From: JANMZO01 sp963763135
Lineage (GTDB): Bacteria; Actinomycetota; Acidimicrobiia; Acidimicrobiales; JANYDT01
DNA: 64,000 bases
Reading direction: 5' to 3'
NCBI GenBank assembly: GCA_963763135.1
Contig: CAVXNJ010000009.1
Location: 744,001-808,000 of the forward strand
The stretch's first letter is position 1. Every line of letters begins with the position of its first letter. Below the pieces are notes generated by a model. That model was given only the letters and a program-made list of their open reading frames with translations, was not told the origin of the DNA and searched no databases. This document shows positions 18,576 through 27,401 of this stretch, one piece after another. A program made the position numbers and the translations under genes.

Positions 18576-19015
18576 ACACCGGATTGATGTTGACCGTGGG
18601 AACTCTTCGTGTTGATCTGCCGCCAGGTAGCCAACTCCTCCCTGTCGATGGATTCGAAGGCACCACTACTCGTTGTGACGTTGCACTCCTCGACGGTATT
18701 GCGCGGTTCAGTGTTGAACGAATCGATGAGCTCTGGCCAGCGCAAGAATCGCTAAGAGTATTCAACGAGTACCTGACACTGATTCGCGAGCAGCGAGGCA
18801 TCGATTCGGATCCGCAGTTCGTGAAGTTTCCTACCAAATGCTCAGAGAGCTTTGGGGCGGTTGTACACGACGCTGACGACTCAGCTACTGCAATTATCGT
18901 GATGGTAAATCATTGCGGGGGGCCGATGGCAGTAGTGGTCCAAGGCGTGGTTCCCGATCGTCAAGTTGAATCATTCATCGCCGCGATGTCGGAAGCCGAA
19001 CCAGCCATCGATTAA
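18572..19015 (+). CDS. Small protein of unknown function, partner of the WXG100-headed protein
   Basis: 147 residues. ATG overlaps the upstream TGA. The family is not recognised; predicted mixed alpha/beta with strands such as IIVMVNHCGGPMAVVVQG. It has no signal peptide or membrane segment and is slightly acidic. Translational coupling to the WXG100-headed gene argues for a dedicated partner: a chaperone, an immunity protein, or an EspG/DUF1795-like adaptor. The length and fold pattern loosely recall DUF1795-type T6SS chaperones, but I cannot confirm this. It is the last gene of the operon. Confidence 0.65.
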   Translation: MNTGLMLTVGTLRVDLPPGSQLLPVDGFEGTTTRCDVALLDGIARFSVERIDELWPAQESLRVFNEYLTLIREQRGIDSDPQFVKFPTKCSESFGAVVHDADDSATAIIVMVNHCGGPMAVVVQGVVPDRQVESFIAAMSEAEPAID

Positions 19016-19198
19016 CGGTGTTTGTTAGCCGATGCTCACAATCCTGAACTAATAAAATCGGTTCATTGAACGTGCATTGTACCTATCATGAATTCGCAAT
19101 TTTGAACAAGTTACGCGAGCAGTTGGCAACGATTCGCTAGCGGGGCTTTGCAGGAGACTGACACTCGAACGACGTGTCGTGGTCGAAGAGCGGCAGGG

Positions 19199-20113
19199 TT
19201 ACTTGATTGCGAGTGGGTTGATGGGGGAGCCGACGGCGTTGGTGAACTTGATGGGCGGTGCCGTGAGCATGAATTCCCATACGCCGTCGGCCTCGCAGTC
19301 GGCGGCGAGTTCATCGAGGTCGAGGATCTCGCCGAGCGTCACGCCCATGTCGCGGATGAGGACCATGTGCACCTGCATCGGCTCCGTCGGGTCCTCGCCC
19401 GGAAGAACCTCGATCGCCCAGTTGTCCGAACCGACCGCAGCTATCTCATGGTCGTAGATCCACTGGCAGCAGGCGATCCCGAGCCCGGGTTCTCCTGACA
19501 TGAACGACACCGGGTCGCGTTCGGTGACGAACTTGGTGCGCCAACCCGTGCGGAAGAACAGGATGTCGCCTGACGAGATCTCGACCCCCTGCCGGGCGGC
19601 TGCGGCGTCGAGGTCCTCAGGCGTGATTACGTAGCCGGCTTCGAGCCACGTCACTCCTTTCAGCCTCGCTATGTCGAGGAGCACGCCGCGTCCGACGATG
19701 CCCTTGGCCTGTTTGTCGATCGAGCAGTGCTTGGCCCCGTGCGGACCGACATCGCTGGACGGAAAGCCGTTGTAGAGATGCTCGTCGTAGAACACGTGGG
19801 CAAGCCCGTCCCACTGTGAAGCGGCCTGGAGGGGCATGAACACGTAGTCGTCGGCGTAGTGGAACGCACCGGGTCGGTTTTGGTCGTCGCCCGTCTCCGA
19901 CATGAGCCGAACGGGGTTGATGCGTCCTCGACCCGGCTGTGGACCCTTCGAATCGAACGGGATGCCAAGGTCAAAAATGGCGCCGCGCTTTACGAGCTTG
20001 CTGGCCGCCACCACGCATTCCGGTGTGATGAAGTTCGTTGTTCCGCGTTCGTCGGCGTCGCCCCACCGGCCCCAGTTCCTCAGGCTCGCCCCAAGCTCGC
20101 GAAAGTCAGCCAT
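19199..20113 (-). CDS. Cyclase-family metal-dependent hydrolase (kynurenine formamidase-like)
   Basis: 304 residues. The first ATG (20134) lacks a ribosome-binding site; ATG 20113 has GGGGAAA just upstream and is preferred. The cyclase-family core is present: QAASQWDGLAHVFYD resembles the family's metal-binding HxGTHxD region in its Gln/Asp variant. Further marks are GVLLDIARLKGV, a ditryptophan-free SGDILFFRTGW strand and a C-terminal GSPINPLAIK typical of these proteins. Members hydrolyse cyclic amides, esters or formamides; the substrate cannot be told. It faces the secretion operon tail-to-tail and is followed upstream by an unrelated unknown gene on the same strand. Confidence 0.75.
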   Translation of the reverse strand: MADFRELGASLRNWGRWGDADERGTTNFITPECVVAASKLVKRGAIFDLGIPFDSKGPQPGRGRINPVRLMSETGDDQNRPGAFHYADDYVFMPLQAASQWDGLAHVFYDEHLYNGFPSSDVGPHGAKHCSIDKQAKGIVGRGVLLDIARLKGVTWLEAGYVITPEDLDAAAARQGVEISSGDILFFRTGWRTKFVTERDPVSFMSGEPGLGIACCQWIYDHEIAAVGSDNWAIEVLPGEDPTEPMQVHMVLIRDMGVTLGEILDLDELAADCEADGVWEFMLTAPPIKFTNAVGSPINPLAIK

Positions 20114-20269
20114 GTGTTTCCCCAGTTCGTTCATCGTCGGACAGGTCGATTCTTGCGGAACGGCGTCAGATCAAACCATTCGAGATCCGTGGACGAACCG
20201 GGGAGACCGGGTCGGAAGTGGCGGCTACTAAGCGTACGTACTATGGCCGCAAGCTAAACACGTCTGGCT

Positions 20270-21397
20270 TCAGCCCGGTGCGCCGTCGAAGAAGCCACTG
20301 AAGCCGCCGGGAGCGTACGGGCCGACGACGATCTGCTCCAGAACGCCGATTCCGGTCCGGGTTCCGTCGGTGGCGCGCACGACCTGCTGCACGTGGATGT
20401 TGTCGCGGCCGAGAAGATCGATGGTCTGGGGATCGAACGACTCTCCGCCCATCTCAAGTTCGCCCTTCCACATACCCTGCCGCCACTCGAGATGGCCGTA
20501 GCCGAGGCCCTTCATCTGGAATCGCAGCAGCGGTTCGAGGGAGATCGTGCGGACGTCGCCGTTCAACCGCACAAGGTCGATCTCGGCCGACGCCGCCAGC
20601 CGGGTGCCGGGGTGGTACTTGACACGATGGACGGCCGTGGCCATACGGGTGTCTCGTGCTGCGGTCGTCTCGGGCACTTCCGCTTCCGACGCATACAGCG
20701 GTGCCTCGATTCCCTCCCGCACGAGCGCCTCGCCGTTCATGCCATCGAAGAAGATCGCGTGCGAAACGTGGTCATCCCAGACCAACGGCGCCCACAGGAA
20801 GAACGCTCCGCCGGGCATCACGGGAGCACCGCCGGTCTCCGGCTCGCCGACACCCCGGACACCCCAGGAACGGTCCTTGGTGCCCCGCCAGGTTTCCTCG
20901 TCGACGATGAACTCGCCGTCGGGGTGCTTCACGATTCCTGACCACCGGCCGAACTGGTCGAAGCGGGTGGCGTCCATCGCCCGCCGAGCACCTGACCAGA
21001 GTGTCTGTCGGGCCTCTTCGATCGGCGCCGTCCGCGTGGAAAACGTCAGGTCGCAACTCACACCGGTCGAGTTGTCTTCGAGTACCACCCGGGTCCGGCG
21101 CATCGGCTCGATGACCTCGATGCGGAACGGTCCGACCTGCATGTCGGTCCGTTCCAGGGGAGCTCGTCTCGATCCGTAGAAGCAGTGCTGCCGCCCGTCT
21201 TGTTCAACGGTGCTGAACGCGCAGTCGAGAACGCCCCGGTGCGGGTAGATGGCCATGCCGATTCCGAAGTACTTCGTGCCATCGACGGAGTAGCCGTTGA
21301 ACCAGGTCCGGTCGTACACGTTTCGGTCCGACGTCGCCGGGTGCGCAATCGGCTCAGGGGTCTGGTGAATCGGGAAGTCGTCAAGTTTGTTCAGCAC
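20270..21397 (-). CDS. Conserved protein of unknown function, lipocalin/CrtC-like
   Basis: 375 residues, no signal peptide or membrane segment. It is rich in beta-strand patterns with many aromatic residues (WFNGYSVDGTKYFGIGMAIY, and SWGVRGVGEPE). This general look is shared by AttH/CrtC-type double-lipocalin proteins that bind hydrophobic molecules, but I do not recognise a specific family or active site. It lies upstream of the cyclase-family gene on the same strand with a 156-base gap. The two may be co-transcribed in breakdown of a hydrophobic compound; this is inference. Confidence 0.6.
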   Translation of the reverse strand: MLNKLDDFPIHQTPEPIAHPATSDRNVYDRTWFNGYSVDGTKYFGIGMAIYPHRGVLDCAFSTVEQDGRQHCFYGSRRAPLERTDMQVGPFRIEVIEPMRRTRVVLEDNSTGVSCDLTFSTRTAPIEEARQTLWSGARRAMDATRFDQFGRWSGIVKHPDGEFIVDEETWRGTKDRSWGVRGVGEPETGGAPVMPGGAFFLWAPLVWDDHVSHAIFFDGMNGEALVREGIEAPLYASEAEVPETTAARDTRMATAVHRVKYHPGTRLAASAEIDLVRLNGDVRTISLEPLLRFQMKGLGYGHLEWRQGMWKGELEMGGESFDPQTIDLLGRDNIHVQQVVRATDGTRTGIGVLEQIVVGPYAPGGFSGFFDGAPG

Positions 21398-21517
21398 ACC
21401 TTCAGTCTGGTTTACGAGGCGAACCGCGATCCATTCCAGACGCCCCTTCGTGTAGCGACGCCCCTGAAACTGGGTGAGAATTGCATTGGGCAGTAAAGGT
21501 CGCTGATCTCGACGCCG

Positions 21518-23758
21518 TTGGATGAGCGAGGGGAGCGCAACAAACGGGGTCGGAAATCGGTGACTACAGCAGGTGGACTAGAAGGCGGAGCGCCTCCATC
21601 GACGCAAAACCCAATCGGTGGAGCTGAGAGGCTCGCGCATCTTCCAGGAATCGATGGAGTTCGAGCCATCGCTGTTCTCCTCGTGCTTGCGTACCACGCG
21701 AAAATTCCCGGCTTCTCGGGCGGCTTTCTGGGTGTCGACGCATTTTTCGTCGTCAGCGGGTTTCTCATCACATCGCTGATGCTCAACGAAGTTGCTCGTA
21801 CGGGAACCGTCGATTTACGGGCGTTTTGGATCCGCCGGGCACGGCGGCTTCTCCCGGCCGTGGGGGCGCTGCTGCTGGTGGTATCGGTTGTCCTTCTCAC
21901 GTTCAGTCGCACCGAGCTTCGAGACCAACGAGGTGACGTGTTTGCGGCACTTACGTATGTGTCGAACTGGTATCAGATCGTGGCGGGGAGGTCGTACTTT
22001 GAAGCGTTCTCGCGGCCGCCACTGCTGCGGCACCTTTGGTCGCTGGCGGTGGAAGAACAGTTCTACCTCGTCTGCCCCTTGGTGTTCTTCGCGCTCCGTG
22101 GTGTTCGCTCCCGGTGGAAAGTTGGCGCGTTGTTCGGGGCGGTCGGACTCGCGCTCTCGGGTTGGATGCGATTCCTCTTCGATCGGCTCGAAACGCCCCC
22201 GTCGCCGAACGCGATCTCCAAGATCTACCTGCGCACCGACACCCGTGCCCCGGCGATTCTGATCGGAGCCGCCTTCGGCGTTGCGTTCGTTTCGTCGGCG
22301 GCATCGGCAAGGAGGCGAAATGCCGACGACTCACCTCGAGCCTTCGGCTCGCATTCGTGGGGCTTGGACGTGATGGGTTTGGCCTGCGTCGGAGTGCTCG
22401 CGACGATCGTCGTTCTCGCCCGGGAAACGTCGCCATGGTTGTACCGAGGAGGGTTCCTGGCCTTCTCGACGGCGCTCGGCATCTTCCTCATCTGTGTTTG
22501 CAGCGAGTCGCGGAGGTTGTGGAGCCGACGCTGGCTCGCTGAACGTCTGCCTTCACGCATCGGTGGCCTGAGGCCGCTTCGTTGGATCGGTTTACGTTCG
22601 TATTCGCTGTATCTGTGGCACTGGCCGATCTTCATTTACCTACGGCCCGGCGAGGAACTCTCCGGACCGCGTCTGCCGATCGAAGTGCTGCGCTTCGGCC
22701 TCTCGTTGTTCGCCGCCGAGCTCAGCTATCGGTTCGTGGAAACTCCGCTGCGACACGGCCGCACCCGAAGGACAGCGGGGACCGAAGGACGTCGTCGAGC
22801 CCTATACGGAGCGCTCGCGCTTCCCGCTTCGATGCTGCTTGTCGGACTCGTGACGGTTCCCTCCAGGCAGACCGATCTCGCCAAACAACTTCGCCTGAAT
22901 GCCTCGGCATTGAGCAGACCGGCAGAGGAGAACCCGGGAACCCAACCGGCGGCTGCCAGCGAGGTCGACCCGACCGTGCCGTCGGTTCCCACGACGAGTC
23001 GGGTCCCGCTGGTTGTGGCGCCCGGTGAGGTAGCGAACCGGGTACCGGAGGATCGGAGTCCTCCCACGACTGTGCCGGTACATGAAGCGTCCCCGCCGCT
23101 TTTGGTCCGGGGAGTTGCGATCGGGGACTCGGTTCAACTCGGCGGTGCGATTGCCCTGCGGGCGCGTATGGGGAAGTTCTTCGACATCGACGCGAAAGAG
23201 AACCGAAGTTACGGTGCCGGTCTGCAGGTTCTTCGAAAACGGATCGACAACGGCAGCGTCGGCGATGTGGTCGTGCTTCATTTAGGTACCAACGGTCCCG
23301 AATCAAAAGAGAAGATCGAGGAGACGCTTGATCTTCTCGGGCCCGAACCGCTCGTGGTGCTGGTTACCGCGAGTTTCAAGAAGGCGAGTTGGGTGTCGGA
23401 GCTCAACACTTCGTTGACCGCGATTGCGGACGAACGTGCGAACGTGGTGGTGGCCGATTGGAACACCGTGGCCACGCTGAACCCCGCTGCGTTCTACCGA
23501 GACCTCGTGCACGTGAGACCGGAGTTTGCGTTTGTGTACGCGGACCTGATTGCTGACACCGTGGCTCGTGCGTGCCACCTCGGCCGATATGCGCTGTCGG
23601 TGGCCTCGACCGTTGACGCCGGTCTCGTCCCGGGCGGCGGCTTGGGACCGGTTGGTCCGAGCGTACCGTCAGACGCTGATCGGGCAAGCACCGACGCTCC
23701 GGTGGCCTGCACCCGTGACTGGGTTGACGCCGCTCAGGTATCAACCGAAGTTCGTTGA
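21518..23758 (+). CDS. OatA-like membrane acyltransferase with C-terminal SGNH domain
   Basis: 746 residues. The N-terminal acyltransferase-3 domain (about residues 40-440) opens with LPGIDGVRAIAVLLVLAYH and has FFVVSGFLIT, RRARRLLPA and LWSLAVEEQFYL, with about ten membrane spans. A Ser/Thr/Pro linker leads to a periplasmic SGNH esterase-like domain with GDS (AIGDSVQLGGA), the LHLGTNGP block and a C-terminal DLVH giving the Asp and His. The protein should transfer acetyl groups across the membrane to peptidoglycan or a surface polysaccharide. ATG 21518 has no clear ribosome-binding site; GTG 21560 is an alternative. Confidence 0.85.
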   Translation: MDERGERNKRGRKSVTTAGGLEGGAPPSTQNPIGGAERLAHLPGIDGVRAIAVLLVLAYHAKIPGFSGGFLGVDAFFVVSGFLITSLMLNEVARTGTVDLRAFWIRRARRLLPAVGALLLVVSVVLLTFSRTELRDQRGDVFAALTYVSNWYQIVAGRSYFEAFSRPPLLRHLWSLAVEEQFYLVCPLVFFALRGVRSRWKVGALFGAVGLALSGWMRFLFDRLETPPSPNAISKIYLRTDTRAPAILIGAAFGVAFVSSAASARRRNADDSPRAFGSHSWGLDVMGLACVGVLATIVVLARETSPWLYRGGFLAFSTALGIFLICVCSESRRLWSRRWLAERLPSRIGGLRPLRWIGLRSYSLYLWHWPIFIYLRPGEELSGPRLPIEVLRFGLSLFAAELSYRFVETPLRHGRTRRTAGTEGRRRALYGALALPASMLLVGLVTVPSRQTDLAKQLRLNASALSRPAEENPGTQPAAASEVDPTVPSVPTTSRVPLVVAPGEVANRVPEDRSPPTTVPVHEASPPLLVRGVAIGDSVQLGGAIALRARMGKFFDIDAKENRSYGAGLQVLRKRIDNGSVGDVVVLHLGTNGPESKEKIEETLDLLGPEPLVVLVTASFKKASWVSELNTSLTAIADERANVVVADWNTVATLNPAAFYRDLVHVRPEFAFVYADLIADTVARACHLGRYALSVASTVDAGLVPGGGLGPVGPSVPSDADRASTDAPVACTRDWVDAAQVSTEVR

Positions 23759-23817
23759 AACGATGGGCCGCGTAGAGGTGCGGCGGTGTCTGTCTCGATC
23801 GAAGCCGTCGTCGTGTT

Positions 23818-24612
23818 TCATTTGGGCCATATTGTCAGCGCCAGGATGATCGGATATGCCGCACCGAAGGACCAGAGAAACCCGTTCAGGCCCAGTATCA
23901 CCGCATTTGCCAGATGGAACAGGAGCCCGACCGCCAGTACCGACAGCGCGACTTCGTGCGGAGCGACGAACACGATGGGAAAGGTGATTTCCCAGCAAAT
24001 GATCAGCCACGACAGCGCAATTGAAACATAAGGGTGAGTTGCGAGGGTGTGCGCTATGCGGGGGTAGCCGTACACGGTGGTCGACGTGATGCCAATGAGC
24101 CCCGTTCCGTTTCGCCATCGTTTGCCACGCAACTTCGCTATGCCGGCCGTGACGTACGACAGGGTGAGTTGCGCCGCGATAAACCAGAGAGCGTAGGTAA
24201 CTGCTCTGGTGTTGAGCCATAGGGCGACGGTTCCGGGCAACAGAATCAGCGTTGTCATCTGGTCGGAGCCGTCGCCGCCGAACCCGCTGCGGGCGACCAT
24301 GGCCAGGTGGGAGAGCAGCAGTGCGGTCATCGGGTAGGCCAGGAAACGGTCAGGGACGATAAACGCCAAAGCCCCGACCGGAATCCGAAGCGCGATCACG
24401 AACAGGATATTTGGGTATCGCAGCAACGGGGAGAGCAACTTGTCGGCGGAGGGGCCGGCGAGTCGTGGTGAGCGGAGCTGTCCCCCGATCGGCCATGAAA
24501 GCAGTCCGCTGTCGGTGAGCGCCCGGCGAGCAACGAGTGATTCAACGGCTTCGAGCACGAGTCCCACGGTGGCGAGTCGCAACGCCAACGCGAGTGCAAA
24601 AACCTGTGTCAT
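23818..24612 (-). CDS. SdpB-like / HTTM-domain polytopic membrane protein
   Basis: 264 residues with six to seven predicted membrane spans and a GGDGSDQMTTLILLP loop typical of HTTM (gamma-carboxylase-like) proteins. ATG 24612 overlaps the TGA of the upstream gene (ATGA), which fixes the start. In Bacillus, SdpA and SdpB act together to mature the SdpC toxin. Here the upstream gene resembles the SdpA/DUF5819 partner, so the pair is SdpAB-like. No SdpC-like toxin is visible beside it. The related gamma-carboxylase fold hints at covalent modification of a protein or peptide, but the catalytic residues cannot be judged from this sequence. Confidence 0.65.
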   Translation of the reverse strand: MTQVFALALALRLATVGLVLEAVESLVARRALTDSGLLSWPIGGQLRSPRLAGPSADKLLSPLLRYPNILFVIALRIPVGALAFIVPDRFLAYPMTALLLSHLAMVARSGFGGDGSDQMTTLILLPGTVALWLNTRAVTYALWFIAAQLTLSYVTAGIAKLRGKRWRNGTGLIGITSTTVYGYPRIAHTLATHPYVSIALSWLIICWEITFPIVFVAPHEVALSVLAVGLLFHLANAVILGLNGFLWSFGAAYPIILALTIWPK

Positions 24613-25139
24613 GAGAATCGCACTGAAGGAGATGGCACACGGTGCAAGTCGGACAGGAAAAGGGGCAGGACCTCGTGGTTTGGAACCTGTGCGGAATAGT
24701 CGGCGGTCGAAGACAGAATCGCAAACTGCACGCATCGGGCGAACGAAGGTGCTTCAAGACCCGACACTGTGTTGAGCAGCAGAACGTATGGCAGCGAAAC
24801 CTGTATTCGGTTTCGGCTCTTTCGTCGGATGATCGACGAACTGACATCCGACAATGCCTTCTCTTCTCGACGGCGAGGATTCCAAATTCCGCGACCGATG
24901 CCGGCGGCGGGGATTACGTATTCCCTCCATGGCGTGATCGTTCCTGATTCCAGTTGAAATCGCACTACCAGGTGCCAGTTCGACCGAGCCGGGTTTGGCG
25001 CGAAGAACGACCAACTCGGCAGCAGTCCGATTCCGTCCAGCGACTTCACTGCGTCGGACCAGGTGGTCCGGAATTGCGTGACTGCGCTCAACGCGAACCA
25101 GATGGAAAGTGCGACACCGAAGATCGTCGCCCACAGCAT
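24609..25139 (-). CDS. SdpA / DUF5819-like membrane-anchored protein
   Basis: 176 residues. One N-terminal membrane span (TIFGVALSIWFALSAV) is followed by a soluble domain with the hallmark WSFFAPNPARSNWHLVVRF, matching the FAPNP motif of DUF5819/SdpA proteins. It sits 4 bases after the stop of the upstream coiled-coil gene and overlaps the HTTM/SdpB-like gene by ATGA, so the three form a tight operon. SdpA-like proteins are needed, with SdpB, for toxin maturation in Bacillus; whether that applies here is inference. Confidence 0.65.
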   Translation of the reverse strand: MLWATIFGVALSIWFALSAVTQFRTTWSDAVKSLDGIGLLPSWSFFAPNPARSNWHLVVRFQLESGTITPWREYVIPAAGIGRGIWNPRRREEKALSDVSSSIIRRKSRNRIQVSLPYVLLLNTVSGLEAPSFARCVQFAILSSTADYSAQVPNHEVLPLFLSDLHRVPSPSVRFS

Positions 25140-25143
25140 GGGA

Positions 25144-25869
25144 TCAGCGCAGCGCTTCTCGTCGGATTGCGGTCAACTCAGCTGCGGTGAGTTCTGGACC
25201 GAGCACGCGGACCGTGATGTCGGCCAGGTTGATGCCAAGCCCTCCGTGGCGTTGTTCGTGTCGTTGCTCAGCGCGGTCCGCAGCAGCCTCCGCCTGCGCT
25301 TCGGCTCGGGCCTGAGCCGCCTCATGACGAGCTTCTTCTTGATCGCGCCTCTGCGATTCTTCCTCCTGACGTCGGCGTTCTTCGTCGTTCTTGCCCAGCA
25401 GGGCGCCGGGGAGCGCGACTCCGACGTTCACCCCGATCAGGTCATCGGGCAACAGCGACAGGGCCGCTCGTTCGGCGATCGTCAGTGCCGGTTCGCTCGC
25501 CACGGCAACGACGTCGACATCAGATCCTGCGATTGTCAGCCCACCTGATATCAGCGCACCCCCGTTGTAGGGAAGCGTGACCCGCACGACTCCACCGTCT
25601 TGGGGGACGGGGACCTCGGCGAGCAGTGTCTCCCCGTAGTACAACGGCACCACGACCGGATCGTCCATTGACGCCGCGTCCTGTATCTCCGTTTGCCAGT
25701 CGTGAAGGTCACCCCGGCCGGAGCCGAGGGCCTGCCGAACGTTGTCGAGTCCGGTTGAGCCCCGAGCCGCCATGAACACCGCGACGCTTCCGCGCTGCAG
25801 CTTCAATGACCGTGCTGCGGTCCCGGCGTTCGCTTCGATGAGAATCGATGATCGTGATGCTTCGTCCAT
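25144..25869 (-). CDS. Unknown protein with Glu/Arg/Ala-rich coiled coil, first gene of SdpAB-like operon
   Basis: 241 residues from ATG 25869, which has a strong AGGAGG five bases upstream. The first 150 residues are beta-rich and contain VAVFMAARGSTGLDNVRQAL and a balanced set of strands. A highly charged helix follows (NDEERRRQEEESQRRDQEEA and onward), almost certainly a coiled coil. A short C-terminal segment ends the protein. No signal peptide is seen, so it is probably cytoplasmic. The stop is 4 bases before the SdpA-like start, so it is likely part of the same membrane complex. The family is not recognised. Confidence 0.65.
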   Translation of the reverse strand: MDEASRSSILIEANAGTAARSLKLQRGSVAVFMAARGSTGLDNVRQALGSGRGDLHDWQTEIQDAASMDDPVVVPLYYGETLLAEVPVPQDGGVVRVTLPYNGGALISGGLTIAGSDVDVVAVASEPALTIAERAALSLLPDDLIGVNVGVALPGALLGKNDEERRRQEEESQRRDQEEARHEAAQARAEAQAEAAADRAEQRHEQRHGGLGINLADITVRVLGPELTAAELTAIRREALR

Positions 25870-26233
25870 TGGGTCCTCCTGTTTGGTGACTGCATGATCT
25901 GAGAATCCCGAGCGGGCCCACTCCTCGGGGAGCAGTCTGGCGATGTCAACGCCGGTGGTCGTCTCTAGGTTGGCCCTGGCCCGATGGCCCGATCCTCCGA
26001 AGCGTTTAGGCAATCAACGCGACGTCGAAAGATGGACGAAACTGCTCGGGTGCGTTGTAGATGCACGCGACGCGACGTTGATACGCGAGGAGCGAAGAAA
26101 TGTTGAGGCGGCCCGCGGGCGAGCGGCCGAGCGAGCGAAGTGTCCGCAACGATGACACCGCGTCGGAACTTGCCGTCGGGAGCTACCTATGTGAGCTTCG
26201 TATCCGCAGCAGTGACTCGGCCATGCCCGAGTG
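25870..26233. other. Intergenic region, no gene supported
   Basis: These 364 bases separate the coiled-coil operon start from the end of the macrodomain-like gene, both on the minus strand. It should hold the promoter of the SdpAB-like operon. A 70-codon open frame (25943-26155, plus) has no ribosome-binding site and an Arg/Ala-rich composition expected of chance frames, so it is not called. Confidence 0.5.
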
Positions 26234-27220
26234 CTACGACTTCATAGAATCGACGAGCGTCTGAATGCCGCTGTTTGGTTTGCCGTAGCTGACCATGACC
26301 ACGTCGAGCGGGGAATCTGCAAAGAGATTCACGGCTCGACGTATCGCGTCGAGGATCCATGCGCTGTCGTTCCCGAAGGCACCGCCGCCGAGACGCGTGA
26401 GGAACACTTTGAAGTTCCCGGTCGATGACGCGTTCAGCACCGCGGCGTGCAAGGTCGCTTCGTAGGCTGCGTCGAGGACGAGACGTGCGAAGTCGGCCCA
26501 GAGCTTTGGTGGGTGTGACATGTAGAACACGGGAAGAGCCGAGCAGTAGGCCTGAGTCACCGCGTGGCCGGTGTTGCGGGCCGTAACCTCGGTGTCCCAT
26601 TGGAGGCCGATGCGTAGTTTCCCGAGCAATTCGTTCCGTGCGGTTGGGTTTGTGTCGGAGAGAACGTCGCTGATGCGCTTGAGTTGTTTCCGGGTCGGTT
26701 CCGCGTACCCGTTTCGTACTGCCACATCGATCCCGAGTGCGGCAGTGAGATCGCTCAAACAGTTCAACTGCAGGTCGGCCGTCTGTCCGATCTGGCCACC
26801 GAGGGGAACGAGGTAGTTACGGAAGATGGTTCCTGCCCCGCAGGCGATCGCGCATGCCGGTCCTTGTGTGCGGTCATTCTCGTAGCGGTCGATTCCCTGC
26901 GCAGGGGTGATAGAGGGCGAGACCATCTCGAGGGTGTTGAATTGCGAAGCGACCTGGAACAGACTGCCGGCATTGGCCGGGTTCGTGTGTTGCTGAGTGA
27001 CGTCGGTAACGATCTGTCGGAGTTGGATCCGGCCGGGCGTGGTTGGTTGGAGGGCTTGGTAACGTGCGCGTAGTTCCCCGAGCGACGGCGTTTCGAACCG
27101 TCCAATTCGCATCCTTCGACCATTGGCCGCCGACGTCAGGAATTCGCCGTCGATGGTGAACTGCGCAGCGATGTCCGTTACCTGATCTTCTCGGAAACCA
27201 GTCAAGTCTTCGAACCACAT
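26234..27220 (-). CDS. Conserved protein with macrodomain-like C-terminal region
   Basis: 328 residues, soluble, starting MWFEDLTGF. It contains a long conserved-looking central motif (DRTQGPACAIACGAGTIFRN). A C-terminal block, VFLTRLGGGAFGN followed by WILDAIRRAV, resembles the phosphate-binding glycine loop of macrodomains that handle ADP-ribose. I recall related proteins in bacteria and eukaryotes annotated only as hypothetical. A role in ADP-ribose or NAD-derived nucleotide processing is possible but inferred from the glycine loop alone. It stands alone between non-overlapping neighbours. The ATG at 27220 begins the conserved WFEDLTGF motif, so this start is likely. Confidence 0.7.
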   Translation of the reverse strand: MWFEDLTGFREDQVTDIAAQFTIDGEFLTSAANGRRMRIGRFETPSLGELRARYQALQPTTPGRIQLRQIVTDVTQQHTNPANAGSLFQVASQFNTLEMVSPSITPAQGIDRYENDRTQGPACAIACGAGTIFRNYLVPLGGQIGQTADLQLNCLSDLTAALGIDVAVRNGYAEPTRKQLKRISDVLSDTNPTARNELLGKLRIGLQWDTEVTARNTGHAVTQAYCSALPVFYMSHPPKLWADFARLVLDAAYEATLHAAVLNASSTGNFKVFLTRLGGGAFGNDSAWILDAIRRAVNLFADSPLDVVMVSYGKPNSGIQTLVDSMKS

Positions 27221-27401
27221 GTTGGCGAGGCTATTACGGCGAACGGCGCCAAACGTTGGCTGGAAAGTTCTTTGGCCGTTTGGCCCGCTGGTGGTGGGGA
27301 TTCGCTATCAACGCCAGATAGTTGATAACGAGTCCTTCAACGCAACGGTGAGCGCAATCGTCGGCGTGTTGCCGCCGTGTTCAAACCGCGTTGGTCGCTC
27401 T

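Noticed and set aside
25943..26155. 70-codon frame between the coiled-coil and macrodomain-like genes
   Set aside because: Arg/Ala-rich chance composition and no start signal.
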